Shown here in pieces: positions 1 through 6,419 of a stretch of 12,260 nt of DNA. Under the pieces are notes generated by a model. The model saw nothing but the letters and a program-made list of their open reading frames with translations. It ran no database searches and had not been told where the DNA came from. Each line of letters starts with the position of its first letter. Positions within the stretch are counted from its first letter, which is position 1. Origin of the DNA: JBBRHH01 sp038222915 (GTDB lineage: Bacteria > Planctomycetota > Phycisphaerae > Tepidisphaerales > Tepidisphaeraceae); the NCBI GenBank assembly GCA_038222915.1, contig JBBRHH010000130.1:1-12260 (forward strand), in the 5' to 3' direction. Both the position numbers and the translations under genes were made by a program.

Positions 1-510
1 CTGGGCGGGACGTTCATGAGCCACCATGGCCGATACCATGCAGACTCAACGCGCGGCACGATTGTCGCGGAACAGAAGGACCATCCGATCCTGATCGGCG
101 TGAGCGACATCTGGGGAAATTCGGACGTCTATCGAACGTACAAAGAGGGCGGGAGCCTGCCCGCGGGTTGCACCGCGCTGGTCTGGGGCCAGCCGCTCAT
201 GGGCCGAAACCACGACGATGCGCCGAACCCCAAACTGGAACCGCTGCCGGTGGCGTGGTTCAAAAGCTGGCAGACGAGTGAGGGCAAGACGGCCCGCGTG
301 TTTCAATCGACGATGGGGAGTGGGACGGATCTTGAAAATGCTGGATTGCGCCGGCTGATCATCAATGCCGCGTATTGGGGGATGGGAATGGAATCTGCGA
401 TTACCGCGACGCGGAGTGTGGACATTGTCGGGACGTACAAGCCGCTGGAGAGCGGTTTTAATTATGAAGAGCTTGGCGTCGTTCCGAGGCCGCCTTCGGC
501 GTATAAGTAG
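1..510 (+). CDS. ThuA-domain protein, C-terminal part (5' end outside window)
   Basis: The reading frame is open from base 1 to the TAG at 508-510, so the gene starts upstream of the window and the ATG at 16 is internal. The 169 visible residues resemble the end of the ThuA-like (trehalose-utilisation-type, class I glutamine amidotransferase-like fold) proteins common in planctomycetes. Recognisable stretches are the GG-x-F-x-x-HHG start, STRGTIV, KDHPIL, DIWG-x-x-DVYRT, PVAWFKSW, RVFQSTMGSGTDLEN-x-GLRRLIINAAYW and the closing DIVGTYKPLESGF. In homologues this region follows an N-terminal Rossmann-like half that is not visible here. The biochemical role of the family is poorly defined; many members are secreted and sit near sugar-catabolism genes. 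The next gene starts 59 bases downstream on the same strand, but it has its own ribosome binding site, so co-transcription is only possible. Family assignment is from remembered motif order. Confidence 0.75.
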   Translation: MGGTFMSHHGRYHADSTRGTIVAEQKDHPILIGVSDIWGNSDVYRTYKEGGSLPAGCTALVWGQPLMGRNHDDAPNPKLEPLPVAWFKSWQTSEGKTARVFQSTMGSGTDLENAGLRRLIINAAYWGMGMESAITATRSVDIVGTYKPLESGFNYEELGVVPRPPSAYK

Positions 511-556
511 TTGCGAGGCGTCCGTCAGCGTGATGAGCTGCGATCAACGGAACGCC

Positions 557-561
557 AGGAG
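557..561 (+). promoter_or_regulatory. Ribosome binding site of the SDR gene
   Basis: AGGAG lies 8 bases ahead of the ATG at 570 and fixes that start. No promoter-like pair is obvious in the 59-base gap before it. Confidence 0.6.
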
Positions 562-569
562 TTGACGTT

Positions 570-1259
570 ATGCTCAATCTCGACTTTTCCGATCGGCACG
601 TTGTCGTGACCGGCGGGACCGGGGCGCTTGGGGCTGCGGTTGTGCAACTATTGATCGAAGGCGGCGCGGTGGTTCATATTCCGTCGCAGCGGCAGCCGGC
701 TGGAGTAGTTCATGAACGCGTGCACGTTGAATTTCCCGCTGACCTGACGGATGAAGTTGCGGTCAGCAAGTTTTATGGCTCGCTGCCGTCTTTGTGGGCC
801 TCGGTGCATGTCGCGGGCGGGTTTGCCGCGGGGCCAATCGGGGAGACTTCACTGGTGACGTGGAAGCAGATGCAGGATACCAACGGCGTTTCGTGCTTTC
901 TGTGTTGCCGCGAGGCGATCAAGAAGATTCGTCTTTCTGATAACGGCGGGCGGATTGTGAATGTTGCCGCCAAGCCGGCGCTGGTCGCGACGGCGGGGTT
1001 GTCGGCCTATGCGGCAAGCAAGGCAGTTGTGGCGTCGTTGACGGTCAGTTTGTCGGAAGAACTGGCAGCGGAAAATATCTGGGTCAATGCGGTGGTGCCG
1101 TCGATCATGGATACGCCGATCAATCGCCGGGCGATGCCCAGTGCTAACTTTGAGGCGTGGCCGAAGCTGCCCGAGGTGGCCGCGACGATCGCGTTTTTGG
1201 CCTCGCCGCAGAATAAAGTTACCCGCGGGGCGCTGGTGCCGGTTTACGGGAGAAGCTGA
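570..1259 (+). CDS. SDR-family NAD(P)-dependent oxidoreductase, catalytic Ser replaced
   Basis: This 229-residue protein is a classical-length short-chain dehydrogenase/reductase. The Rossmann glycine motif TGGTGALG is at residues 14-21. The NNAG position reads VAGGF (81-85), a variant known from dihydropteridine-reductase-like SDRs. The active-site pair is Tyr147 and Lys151 in YAASK, followed by the helix AVVASLTVSLSEELA, then WVNAVVPSIMDTP (171-183), the usual post-catalytic Pro loop. Thirteen residues before the Tyr, where the catalytic Ser normally stands, the sequence is NVAAK (131-135), so Ala fills both candidate positions. The C-terminus (residues 215-229, VTRGALVPVYGRS) matches the typical SDR end, so the gene is complete. 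The substrate cannot be read. The start is supported by AGGAG 8 bases upstream. It converges on the hydrolase remnant, with 14 bases between the stop codons. Confidence 0.85.
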   Translation: MLNLDFSDRHVVVTGGTGALGAAVVQLLIEGGAVVHIPSQRQPAGVVHERVHVEFPADLTDEVAVSKFYGSLPSLWASVHVAGGFAAGPIGETSLVTWKQMQDTNGVSCFLCCREAIKKIRLSDNGGRIVNVAAKPALVATAGLSAYAASKAVVASLTVSLSEELAAENIWVNAVVPSIMDTPINRRAMPSANFEAWPKLPEVAATIAFLASPQNKVTRGALVPVYGRS

Positions 1260-1273
1260 ACGCGTGTACTGTC

Positions 1274-1870
1274 CTACGGTTGATTCGACATGAACCGGCG
1301 AACGAGATTGGCCATTTCATCGGCGGCCGTGTCCAGGGCGAAGTGGCCCGCTTCGAGGACGTGAACTTTGGCCTTGGGGACGTCGCGGCGGTAGGCCTCG
1401 GGCTCCGTCAGCTCAAACGATGGGTCGTATTTTCCCCATAGCACCAGTAGGCGCGGCTGGTTCTTTTGCATCCAGGCCTGCCACTTCGGGTCGGACTCCA
1501 CGTTGGTGCGGTAGTTGTAGAAGAGATCGGTCTGGATGTCCGGCTCGCCTGGCTTGTTGAGGAATGCGTATTCGTCGGCCCAGAGATTGGGACCGTATTT
1601 CTCGATCATGGGGTCGCTTCCGACGTGACGCGCTCGCGTGCTTTCCAGTGATAGTAAGTTGGCCCGCAGCGCCGCCTCATGCGCGGTACGGTCGGCCCAG
1701 AAGGCGCGTCTTGTTTTCCATAGCGGGCCGAGGTCTTCATTGTGGGCGACGGCGTTTTGTACGATCAGGGCCTGGACGCGATCCGGGTGAGCGAGCGTCA
1801 TTCGAAAGCCGACCGGTCCGCCGTAATCCTGCATGTAGAGGGTGTAGTGGGTCAGCTTCAGCGCTTCGGT
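1274..1870 (-). pseudogene. Alpha/beta-fold hydrolase (epoxide hydrolase/haloalkane dehalogenase-like), N-terminally truncated
   Basis: Only the C-terminal two thirds of an alpha/beta hydrolase remains. Read on the - strand, the frame runs from a stop at 1898-1900 and becomes recognisable at about 1870 (TEALKLTHYTLYMQDYGGPVG). The nucleophile elbow is QDYGGP with Asp as the probable nucleophile, as in epoxide hydrolases and dehalogenases. The acid is the Asp of LWGKYDPSF and the base is the His of LEAGHFALDT, so the whole triad survives. Homologues have roughly 100 further N-terminal residues carrying the first strands and the HGFP oxyanion loop; none is in the upstream DNA. The first ATG (1832-1834) would give 186 residues starting just before the nucleophile, with no convincing ribosome binding site, so a working enzyme is unlikely. 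Upstream, the DNA changes abruptly into a divergent zinc-ribbon gene. Confidence 0.75.
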
Positions 1871-1883
1871 GCCCGAGCCGGTA

Positions 1884-2105
1884 ATGCAATACTGCCATTA
1901 CTGCCGGTTCATTGTTCCGTTCTGGTTTCTGACGCTGGTCTTTTCCGCTGCACCGCTTGTGTGGGGTTGGCGGCGATGGAACGGACGTACGATTAAGGTT
2001 GGACACTGCAGCATGTGTGGGTATGACCTTCGGGCGACGCCGGAGCGGTGTCCGGACTGTGGCGCGGTGGTTGGCGTTGGCGCGCTGGGTATTGGCGTGC
2101 GGTGA
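1884..2105 (+). CDS. CGYDLRATP zinc-ribbon small protein, probably a truncated remnant
   Basis: The protein has a hydrophobic stretch (FIVPFWFLTLVFSAAPLVWGW), a basic turn (RRWNGR), and then the hallmark planctomycete ending GHCSMCGYDLRATPERCPDCG, in which four cysteines (C-x2-C and C-x2-C) form a small zinc ribbon. In planctomycete proteins with this ending, the membrane segment and ribbon are normally preceded by about 60-150 further residues. Here only some ten residues precede the membrane segment before the DNA becomes the divergent hydrolase remnant. The ATG at 1884 (73 aa) or a GTG at 1869 (78 aa) could start it, but neither has a clear ribosome binding site, so this is probably a 3' fragment. 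Its TGA (2103-2105) lies just before the ribosome binding site of the DUF1697 gene. The function of the family is unknown; membrane location is inferred from the hydrophobic segment. Confidence 0.6.
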   Translation: MQYCHYCRFIVPFWFLTLVFSAAPLVWGWRRWNGRTIKVGHCSMCGYDLRATPERCPDCGAVVGVGALGIGVR

Positions 2106-2119
2106 AGGAGGTGGTGTTT

Positions 2120-2662
2120 ATGGCGCAGCAGATCGCGCTTTTGCGCGGGATTAATGTTGGGGGGAACAAGCTGGTGGCGATGGGGGCGCTGCGGGAGATG
2201 TTTGGGGCGCTGGGATTTTTGGATGCGCGGTCGTTGCTGCAGAGTGGGAATGTGGTGTTTGGGGGTGGGACGGGGACGGGTGGTTTGCTGGAGGAGGTTT
2301 TGGAGCGGGAGTCGGCGGGGCGATTTGGGTGGCCGATCGATTATTTTGTGCGCTCTGTGAAGGAGTGGGAAAGGATTGTTGCGGGGAATCCGTTTGTGGA
2401 GGAGGCGGAGCGGGATCCGGGGCATCTTGTGGTTACTTTTTTGAAGAAGGCAGTGACGGAGAAGGAGGTGGCCGGGCTGCGTGAGGCGTTTGCTGGGCCG
2501 GAGAATATTCGGGCAGAGGGGAGGCAACTTTATGTGGTTTATCCGGCTGGGATCGGGCGGTCGAAGCTGACGCTCGCTTTGATGGAACGGAAGCTGGGGA
2601 CGCGGGGGACGGCACGGAATTGGAATACGGTTTTGAAACTGGCGGCCATGGTTCGGGGATGA
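2120..2662 (+). CDS. DUF1697 family protein
   Basis: This 180-residue protein matches DUF1697 from end to end: QIALLRGINVGGNKLVAMGALREMF at the start, then ALGF-x-DARSLLQSGNVVF, the NPFVEEAERDPGHLVVTFL core, YVVYPAGIGRSKLTL, and the diagnostic GTARNWNTVLKLAAM near the C-terminus. The family is widespread in bacteria, about 175-185 residues long and cytoplasmic, with no established reaction. The frame is open further upstream (from 2048), but the ATG at 2120 is chosen because the family begins at (M)xxxIALLRGINVGG and because AAGGAGGTG at 2105-2113 is an excellent ribosome binding site. That site overlaps the end of the zinc-ribbon remnant. The gene is strongly G-rich on the coding strand, like the genes that follow it. 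It is complete. Confidence 0.88.
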   Translation: MAQQIALLRGINVGGNKLVAMGALREMFGALGFLDARSLLQSGNVVFGGGTGTGGLLEEVLERESAGRFGWPIDYFVRSVKEWERIVAGNPFVEEAERDPGHLVVTFLKKAVTEKEVAGLREAFAGPENIRAEGRQLYVVYPAGIGRSKLTLALMERKLGTRGTARNWNTVLKLAAMVRG

Positions 2663-2685
2663 GAGGATTTCAGATTTGAGGATTT
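2663..2685. repeat. Short direct repeat GAGGATTT
   Basis: GAGGATTT occurs at 2663-2670 and again at 2678-2685, separated by CAGATTT, itself a variant of the same word. This gives an AT-rich stuttering segment straight after the DUF1697 stop codon. No function can be assigned. Confidence 0.5.
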
Positions 2686-2740
2686 GTCATTTTCGAAACG
2701 GAGTTTCTGATGCCTCTTTGACTACTCGGAAATGCGTTGC

Positions 2741-2767
2741 CGCCAAGAACGCCAAGCTCGCCAAGTT
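2741..2767. repeat. Three 9-bp units of CGCCAAGnn
   Basis: CGCCAAG recurs at 2741, 2750 and 2759 with an exact 9-base period; the last two bases of each unit vary (AA, CT, TT). It lies in the 179-base gap between the DUF1697 and DUF1572 genes, where I see no gene. The run is short, so it is not a CRISPR array. A small inverted repeat (GAAAC at 2695-2699, GTTTC at 2703-2707) stands 34 bases before it, without a following T-run. Confidence 0.7.
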
Positions 2768-2841
2768 AAGAAGTGTTGCGTGGTTGGATGGTTTGTGACT
2801 GAGTTGTGGATGGTGCTTATTTGGGGGATTGGAGTTGATCG

Positions 2842-3381
2842 ATGCGTGAGCGACTGATGATTGGTGCGTTTGAGGAGGAGTTTCGCAAGACGAAGGCTAT
2901 GGCTGAGAAGGCGATGCTGCAGGTTGGGGATGAGGCGCTGCATGCGCAGATCAATCCTCGGCAGAATAGCGTTGCCGTGATCGTGCAGCATGTGGGTGGG
3001 AATTTGCTTTCGCGGTTTACGGATTTTCTGATTAGCGATGGGGAGAAGCCTTCGCGTGATCGGGATTCGGAGTTTGTGGAGACGGCGCTTTCGCGCGCGG
3101 AGTTGATGGAACTCTGGGAGCGGGGTTGGGGTTGTCTGTTTGAGACGCTTGAGGCGTTGGTGGATGCGGACATGGCGAAGGTGGTGACGATTCGCAGGGA
3201 GCCGCATACGGTGCTGAAGGCGCTGGTGCGGGCGAGTTCGCATATGGCGTGGCATGCGAGCCAGGTGGCGCTGATTGCCAAGCATTTAGCCGGGGAGGAG
3301 TGGAAGTATTTGACGATCGCGCCGAAGGGGACGGCGGCGTTTAACCGGAAGATGGGGGTTGGCGGGTCGGAGGTGAAGTGA
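2842..3381 (+). CDS. DUF1572 / DinB-superfamily protein
   Basis: This 179-residue protein follows the DUF1572 pattern of the DinB four-helix superfamily: an N-terminal helix with F-x-x-EFRKTKAMAEKAML, then NSVAVIVQHVGGNLLSRFTDFL-x-SDGEKP, a central RAELMELWERGW helix, and a last helical part with SSHMAWHASQVALIAKHLAG. His50, His134 and His138 are placed like the three metal ligands of DinB-type proteins, so divalent metal binding is likely; the reaction is unknown. GGAG at 2831-2834, 7 bases before the ATG, supports the start. The stop TGA shares its last base with the ATG of the next gene (TGATG at 3379-3383), so the nitronate monooxygenase is probably translationally coupled to it. The protein is cytoplasmic by appearance, with no signal peptide. 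It is complete. Confidence 0.85.
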   Translation: MRERLMIGAFEEEFRKTKAMAEKAMLQVGDEALHAQINPRQNSVAVIVQHVGGNLLSRFTDFLISDGEKPSRDRDSEFVETALSRAELMELWERGWGCLFETLEALVDADMAKVVTIRREPHTVLKALVRASSHMAWHASQVALIAKHLAGEEWKYLTIAPKGTAAFNRKMGVGGSEVK

Positions 3382-4550
3382 TGTTTGGTGCGCGGTATCC
3401 GATTGTTCTTTCGCCGATGGGCGGGGTGGGTACGTCGGAGTTGGCGGCAGCGGTTTGTAATGCGGGCGGGTTGGGGTCGCTGGCCGGGGCTTATCTTTCG
3501 CCGGCGGCGATTTGTACGCAGATAGCGCGGGTTCGGGAGATGACTGATGCGGCGTTTGCGGTGAATTTATTTGTTACTCGGACGGAGCCACTGGAGCAGG
3601 ATGCGGGGCCGGTGCTGGCTTTGCTGGGGCAATATCATCGTGAGTTGGGGATCGGTGCGCCGATGATTCCTTCGCCGCCAGCGGAGGACTATGACGAGCA
3701 GGTTGCGGCGGTGGTTGCGGCGCGGGTGGCGGTGTGCAGTTTTACGTTTGGGATTCCGAGCCGTGGGCAGATTGCGGCACTGCGGGAGGTGGGGACGAAG
3801 CTTGTGGGGACGGCCACGACGGTTGAGGAGGTTTTGGCGGTGGCGGATGCGGGCCTTGATGCGGTGGTGGTGCAGGGGGCGGAGGCCGGGGCGCATCGGG
3901 GGACGTTTCTTGGGCGGTTTGAGGATGCGCTGATTCCTGTCCGCGAGCTTTTGTCGCAGGCGGTGAAGGCGGTTGCGATCCCGGTGATTGCGGCGGGTGG
4001 GATTCGGAACGGGGGCGAGATTCGGGAGATGCTTGGACTGGGCGCGGCGGCAGTGCAGATTGGGACGGCTTTTATTCCGTGTCCGGAGTCCGGAGCGGCG
4101 AAGGTTTATAAGGATCTGGTGTTGGCGGGTGTGGGGGTGGGGGAGACGGTGGTGACGCGGGCGTTTTCGGGGAGGCCGGCCCGGGGGTTGCCGAATCGAT
4201 TTATTCGAGAGATGGAGGGGCTTGGAGACGCGGTGCTTCCGTTTCCGTGGCAGAACGGTGCGACGCGGGCGATGCGGAATGCGGCGGGGAGGCTGGATCG
4301 TGCGGAGTTTTTGTCTTTGTGGGCGGGAGAGGGGACTGGGGGGGACTGGGGCGATTCGGCGGCTGCCGGCGGCGGAACTGGTTGCGCGATTTGTGGAGGA
4401 GTTGGGGAGCGGCGCGGCGTGATGGAGAGGGCAACTGTGGGGCGATGGCCGCGTATGGAACGGTATGCGATTAATTCTGGTGATCGTGTTTGTGTTGGTT
4501 GCGACGGCCTTGGCGCGCGGGGTGGATTATTTTCCGCCGCCGGACAGTGA
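3381..4550 (+). CDS. Nitronate monooxygenase-like flavoprotein with frameshifted C-terminus
   Basis: The first 320 residues are a TIM-barrel FMN enzyme of the nitronate monooxygenase (2-nitropropane dioxygenase) family. The N-terminus is YPIVLSPMGGVGTSELAAAVCNAGGLG. The active-site segment QGAEAGAHRGTF carries His172, the likely catalytic base. AAGGIRNGGEIREMLGLGAAAVQIGTAF is the FMN phosphate-binding loop. Members oxidise alkyl nitronates using FMN and oxygen, but many relatives have other substrates. After LWAGEGTG (313-320) the frame runs into family-unlike, Gly/Cys-rich sequence ending at 4550, 86 bases inside the next gene. Another frame carries the expected ending RRLPAAELVARFVEEL, with a stop at 4420-4422. 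The cause is the 10-bp tandem duplication at 4331-4350: removing one copy gives an uninterrupted 343-residue protein. Start 3381 (ATG, one-base overlap with DUF1572, GGAGGTGA upstream) is preferred to the GTG at 3378. Confidence 0.82.
   Translation: MFGARYPIVLSPMGGVGTSELAAAVCNAGGLGSLAGAYLSPAAICTQIARVREMTDAAFAVNLFVTRTEPLEQDAGPVLALLGQYHRELGIGAPMIPSPPAEDYDEQVAAVVAARVAVCSFTFGIPSRGQIAALREVGTKLVGTATTVEEVLAVADAGLDAVVVQGAEAGAHRGTFLGRFEDALIPVRELLSQAVKAVAIPVIAAGGIRNGGEIREMLGLGAAAVQIGTAFIPCPESGAAKVYKDLVLAGVGVGETVVTRAFSGRPARGLPNRFIREMEGLGDAVLPFPWQNGATRAMRNAAGRLDRAEFLSLWAGEGTGGDWGDSAAAGGGTGCAICGGVGERRGVMERATVGRWPRMERYAINSGDRVCVGCDGLGARGGLFSAAGQ
4331..4350 (+). repeat. Exact 10-bp tandem duplication causing a frameshift
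   Basis: GGGGACTGGG at 4331-4340 is repeated without change at 4341-4350. Ten bases are not a multiple of three, so the second copy moves the reading frame. With one copy deleted, the codons read LWAGEGTG followed directly by AIRRLPAAELVARF and stop at 4420-4422. Strand slippage in a G-rich stretch is the obvious mechanism. A sequencing or assembly error is less usual for a 10-base unit. Confidence 0.9.
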
Positions 4551-5694
4551 GGGAGGCTGGCGGACGGCGACGGACGCGGCGAAGGTTCGCGAGCTGGGAG
4601 GGATGGATTTGCATCAACTGGAGATGGCGTTTGATTTCACGCAGCGCTGTTCGCAGAACGGCGGGCTGATTGTGGTGCGGCACGGGTATCTGGTGTTTGA
4701 GAAATATTTCGGGCGCGCGCATCGCGATGCGAATCCGGATATGGCTTCGACCGGGAAAGCTTATACGAGCATCGCGTGCGGGATCATGCTGCATGAGTTT
4801 CACGACAAGATTCCGGACGGGCTGGATACGAAGGTGTTTACGGAGAAGTTTTTGCCAGAGGCGTTGCCGCTGGATGATGCGCGGAAGGCCGAGATTACGC
4901 TGGGACAGTTGCTGTGTATGACGGCGGGGTATAACGGGGAGGGGAATTCGCCGACGGGGGTTGTGAAGGGGAAGGCGAGTGCGCTGAAGGCGGGGCCGGG
5001 CCAGAATATTCGGGATCTGGACATGTCTTCGATTCGGGTGCCGCTGTGGACGGATCCGGGCGCGGGGTATTCGTATTCTTCGCCTGCGCCGCATATTGCT
5101 TCGATTGTGCTGCGGCATGTAACGGGGATGGAGTTGCAGGATTATATTCGGGATCGATTGGCCAAGCCGATGGGGTGGGGGGCTTGGGGATATTGCCTGC
5201 ATCGCGGGGATTTTGACATGCCGCACGCGAATGGGGCCGGGAGCATTGCGGTGCATGCGACGGATGCGATGCGGTTTGGGTATTGCCTCTTGCACAAGGG
5301 GAAATGGGGGGAGAAGCAGCTTGTGCCGGCGGAGTATGTTGAGCTGTGCAACAAGCCGTCGGTTTACAATCCGCATTGTCCGTTTACTTTGCAGTTTGAG
5401 CAAAACTCGGACAAGCATGTGGCGGGTGCGCCGGCGGATGCGTTTTATAAATCGGGGGCCGGGGGGTTTGGGATTTTTGTTGTGCCGTCGCTGGACCTGG
5501 TGATTTACAAGATGGGTGGGAATAACGGGCAGTATGATCCGGCGCTGACCGGGCTGCCGCAGGATTTTAAGTATGACGGGTCGCGGGACGGGTGGTCGCC
5601 GATTGCGCGGACGCCATTTAATGAGGGGAGTCTGGGCGGGGATGATGGGTTGCGGCGGGTGCTGGAGATGGTATCGGCGGGGGTGCGGGATTAA
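4465..5694 (+). CDS. Secreted serine hydrolase, class C beta-lactamase/esterase-like
   Basis: This 409-residue protein begins with a clear signal peptide (MRLILVIVFVLVATALA, probable cleavage after ALA-17). It continues as a penicillin-binding-protein-like fold of the beta-lactamase (class C) family. The nucleophile motif S-x-x-K is Ser95-Thr-Gly-Lys98 in MASTGKAYTS. The second motif, normally Y-x-N, is Tyr204-Ser-Ser206 in GYSYSSPAPH. The third is Lys329-Ser-Gly331 in KSGAGGFG, in the KTG position. The stretch LAKPMGWGAWGY and the ending VVPSLDLVIYKMGG are typical of the planctomycete serine-hydrolase branch. Such proteins are usually esterases, peptidases or amidases of the periplasm rather than antibiotic-resistance enzymes, so the substrate is unknown. 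No strong ribosome binding site precedes the ATG. It begins 42 bases after the ancestral stop of the monooxygenase (4422) but 86 bases inside its frameshifted form. Its stop overlaps the stop of the convergent antitoxin gene. Confidence 0.87.
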   Translation: MRLILVIVFVLVATALARGVDYFPPPDSEGGWRTATDAAKVRELGGMDLHQLEMAFDFTQRCSQNGGLIVVRHGYLVFEKYFGRAHRDANPDMASTGKAYTSIACGIMLHEFHDKIPDGLDTKVFTEKFLPEALPLDDARKAEITLGQLLCMTAGYNGEGNSPTGVVKGKASALKAGPGQNIRDLDMSSIRVPLWTDPGAGYSYSSPAPHIASIVLRHVTGMELQDYIRDRLAKPMGWGAWGYCLHRGDFDMPHANGAGSIAVHATDAMRFGYCLLHKGKWGEKQLVPAEYVELCNKPSVYNPHCPFTLQFEQNSDKHVAGAPADAFYKSGAGGFGIFVVPSLDLVIYKMGGNNGQYDPALTGLPQDFKYDGSRDGWSPIARTPFNEGSLGGDDGLRRVLEMVSAGVRD

Positions 5695-6125
5695 GCGGTG
5701 CCCCGGCGGGAACGTTTGTTCGTTCCCTTGACTCCGTCGATTTTGACGCCGTTGCGCTGCGCGCTTGTACGCAACTTTAGAATTGCGGGAATCGTTGCGC
5801 GGCCTGGCTGCATCGTTCCGCATTCCCAGCGGCTGACGGTCATTTTTGAAACGCCGAGCTTTTCACCGAACTCGGCCTGGGTCAGCGCCATGGCTTCACG
5901 CAGGCTGATGATGAAACCTGGGGTGATTTGTTCCTGGGCTGCGAAGACAGCGCGAAGGCGATCCAATGCGCGGACCGCGGGAGGGAGCAGGAGAGGTTTG
6001 CCGGTGCGGTCGGCCTTGAGCCAGGTTGCCTGGAGATTGATGGCGAGCATGCGACCTTCGCCGAATGACATGACATACGGGAGGTTCATGCCGGGCTTCC
6101 ATGACGTTAGAGTTGCGATGGCCAT
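5691..6125 (-). CDS. XRE-type helix-turn-helix protein, probable antitoxin/autoregulator
   Basis: This 144-residue protein has two parts. Residues 1-65 are a beta-rich N-terminal part with LLLPPAVRALDRLRAVFA, as seen in HTH proteins paired with small toxins. Residues 75-120 form an XRE-like helix-turn-helix: LREAMALTQAEFGEKLGVS and then MTVSRWECGTMQP, the recognition helix being around 93-103. The tail (127-144) is basic (KGTNKRSRRG). It contains no zinc-binding cysteines like those of MqsA. The gene starts 3 bases after the stop of the DUF4258 gene, with GGGAG inside the end of that gene as its ribosome binding site, so the two are co-translated. Toxin first and HTH antitoxin second is the order of MqsRA/HigBA-like modules. 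By inference it neutralises the DUF4258 protein and represses the operon. Its TAA overlaps the stop of the convergent serine hydrolase (TTAA at 5691-5694). Confidence 0.82.
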   Translation of the reverse strand: MAIATLTSWKPGMNLPYVMSFGEGRMLAINLQATWLKADRTGKPLLLPPAVRALDRLRAVFAAQEQITPGFIISLREAMALTQAEFGEKLGVSKMTVSRWECGTMQPGRATIPAILKLRTSAQRNGVKIDGVKGTNKRSRRGTA

Positions 6126-6128
6126 CGG

Positions 6129-6419
6129 TTAGTTCTCCCAATAAAGGGTTATGAATTCGGTTTCGTCGATTTCAACGGCGCAGACGATTTCAATCTCCTC
6201 GCCCGTTGCCGCTTCGCCGCTGATGATCCACTTCGGACGGTTGTAGTCATCCATTCCCTGGGACTGAACATCGCCTGGATCGTAGATGACCGCCTCCACA
6301 TCCGGCCAAAAGAGACCTCGCTGTTCCATCCGTTCTGAGAAGTGGAGGGTGAGCGCATATCGATCCGTTTCGAGGCATTCGCGGATTACGGCGAGTGTTT
6401 TGCGGGCCTCGCTGGTCAC
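6129..6419 (-). CDS. DUF4258 domain protein, probable toxin of a type II toxin-antitoxin pair
   Basis: The 96-residue form matches DUF4258, a small RelE/MqsR-like fold: YALTLHFSERMEQRGLFWPDVEAVIYDPGDV (21-51), a middle RPKWIISGEAATGEEIEIVCAVE, and the end EFITLYW that is typical of the family. His26 of LHFSERM and the following Arg occupy the conserved H-x-x-x-R/E region. Known partners of such genes are HTH antitoxins, and one follows here after 3 bases. The frame is open up to a TTG at 6455, but the GTG at 6419 is preferred because it overlaps the stop of the upstream 66-aa ORF as GTGA and gives the usual family length. No clear ribosome binding site precedes either start, so translational coupling is likely. 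An mRNA-cleaving role is inferred from the fold class only. Confidence 0.75.
   Translation of the reverse strand: MTSEARKTLAVIRECLETDRYALTLHFSERMEQRGLFWPDVEAVIYDPGDVQSQGMDDYNRPKWIISGEAATGEEIEIVCAVEIDETEFITLYWEN

Noticed and set aside
2695..2707. Small hairpin GAAAC-GGA-GTTTC as terminator of the DUF1697 gene
   Set aside because: A 5-bp AT-containing stem with no T-run after it is too weak to call.
2741..2767. CRISPR array
   Set aside because: The units are only 9 bases with no spacers, and no cas gene is present in the window.
4471..5823. 450-codon open frame on the - strand opposite the serine hydrolase
   Set aside because: It is the antisense shadow of a well-supported gene. Its translation is Arg/Pro/His-rich without domains, as expected from the G-rich codon bias, and it would also overlap the HTH gene.
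5698..6132. 144-codon + strand frame exactly opposite the HTH gene
   Set aside because: The - strand product has a clear helix-turn-helix and an operon context. The + strand product has no recognisable features.
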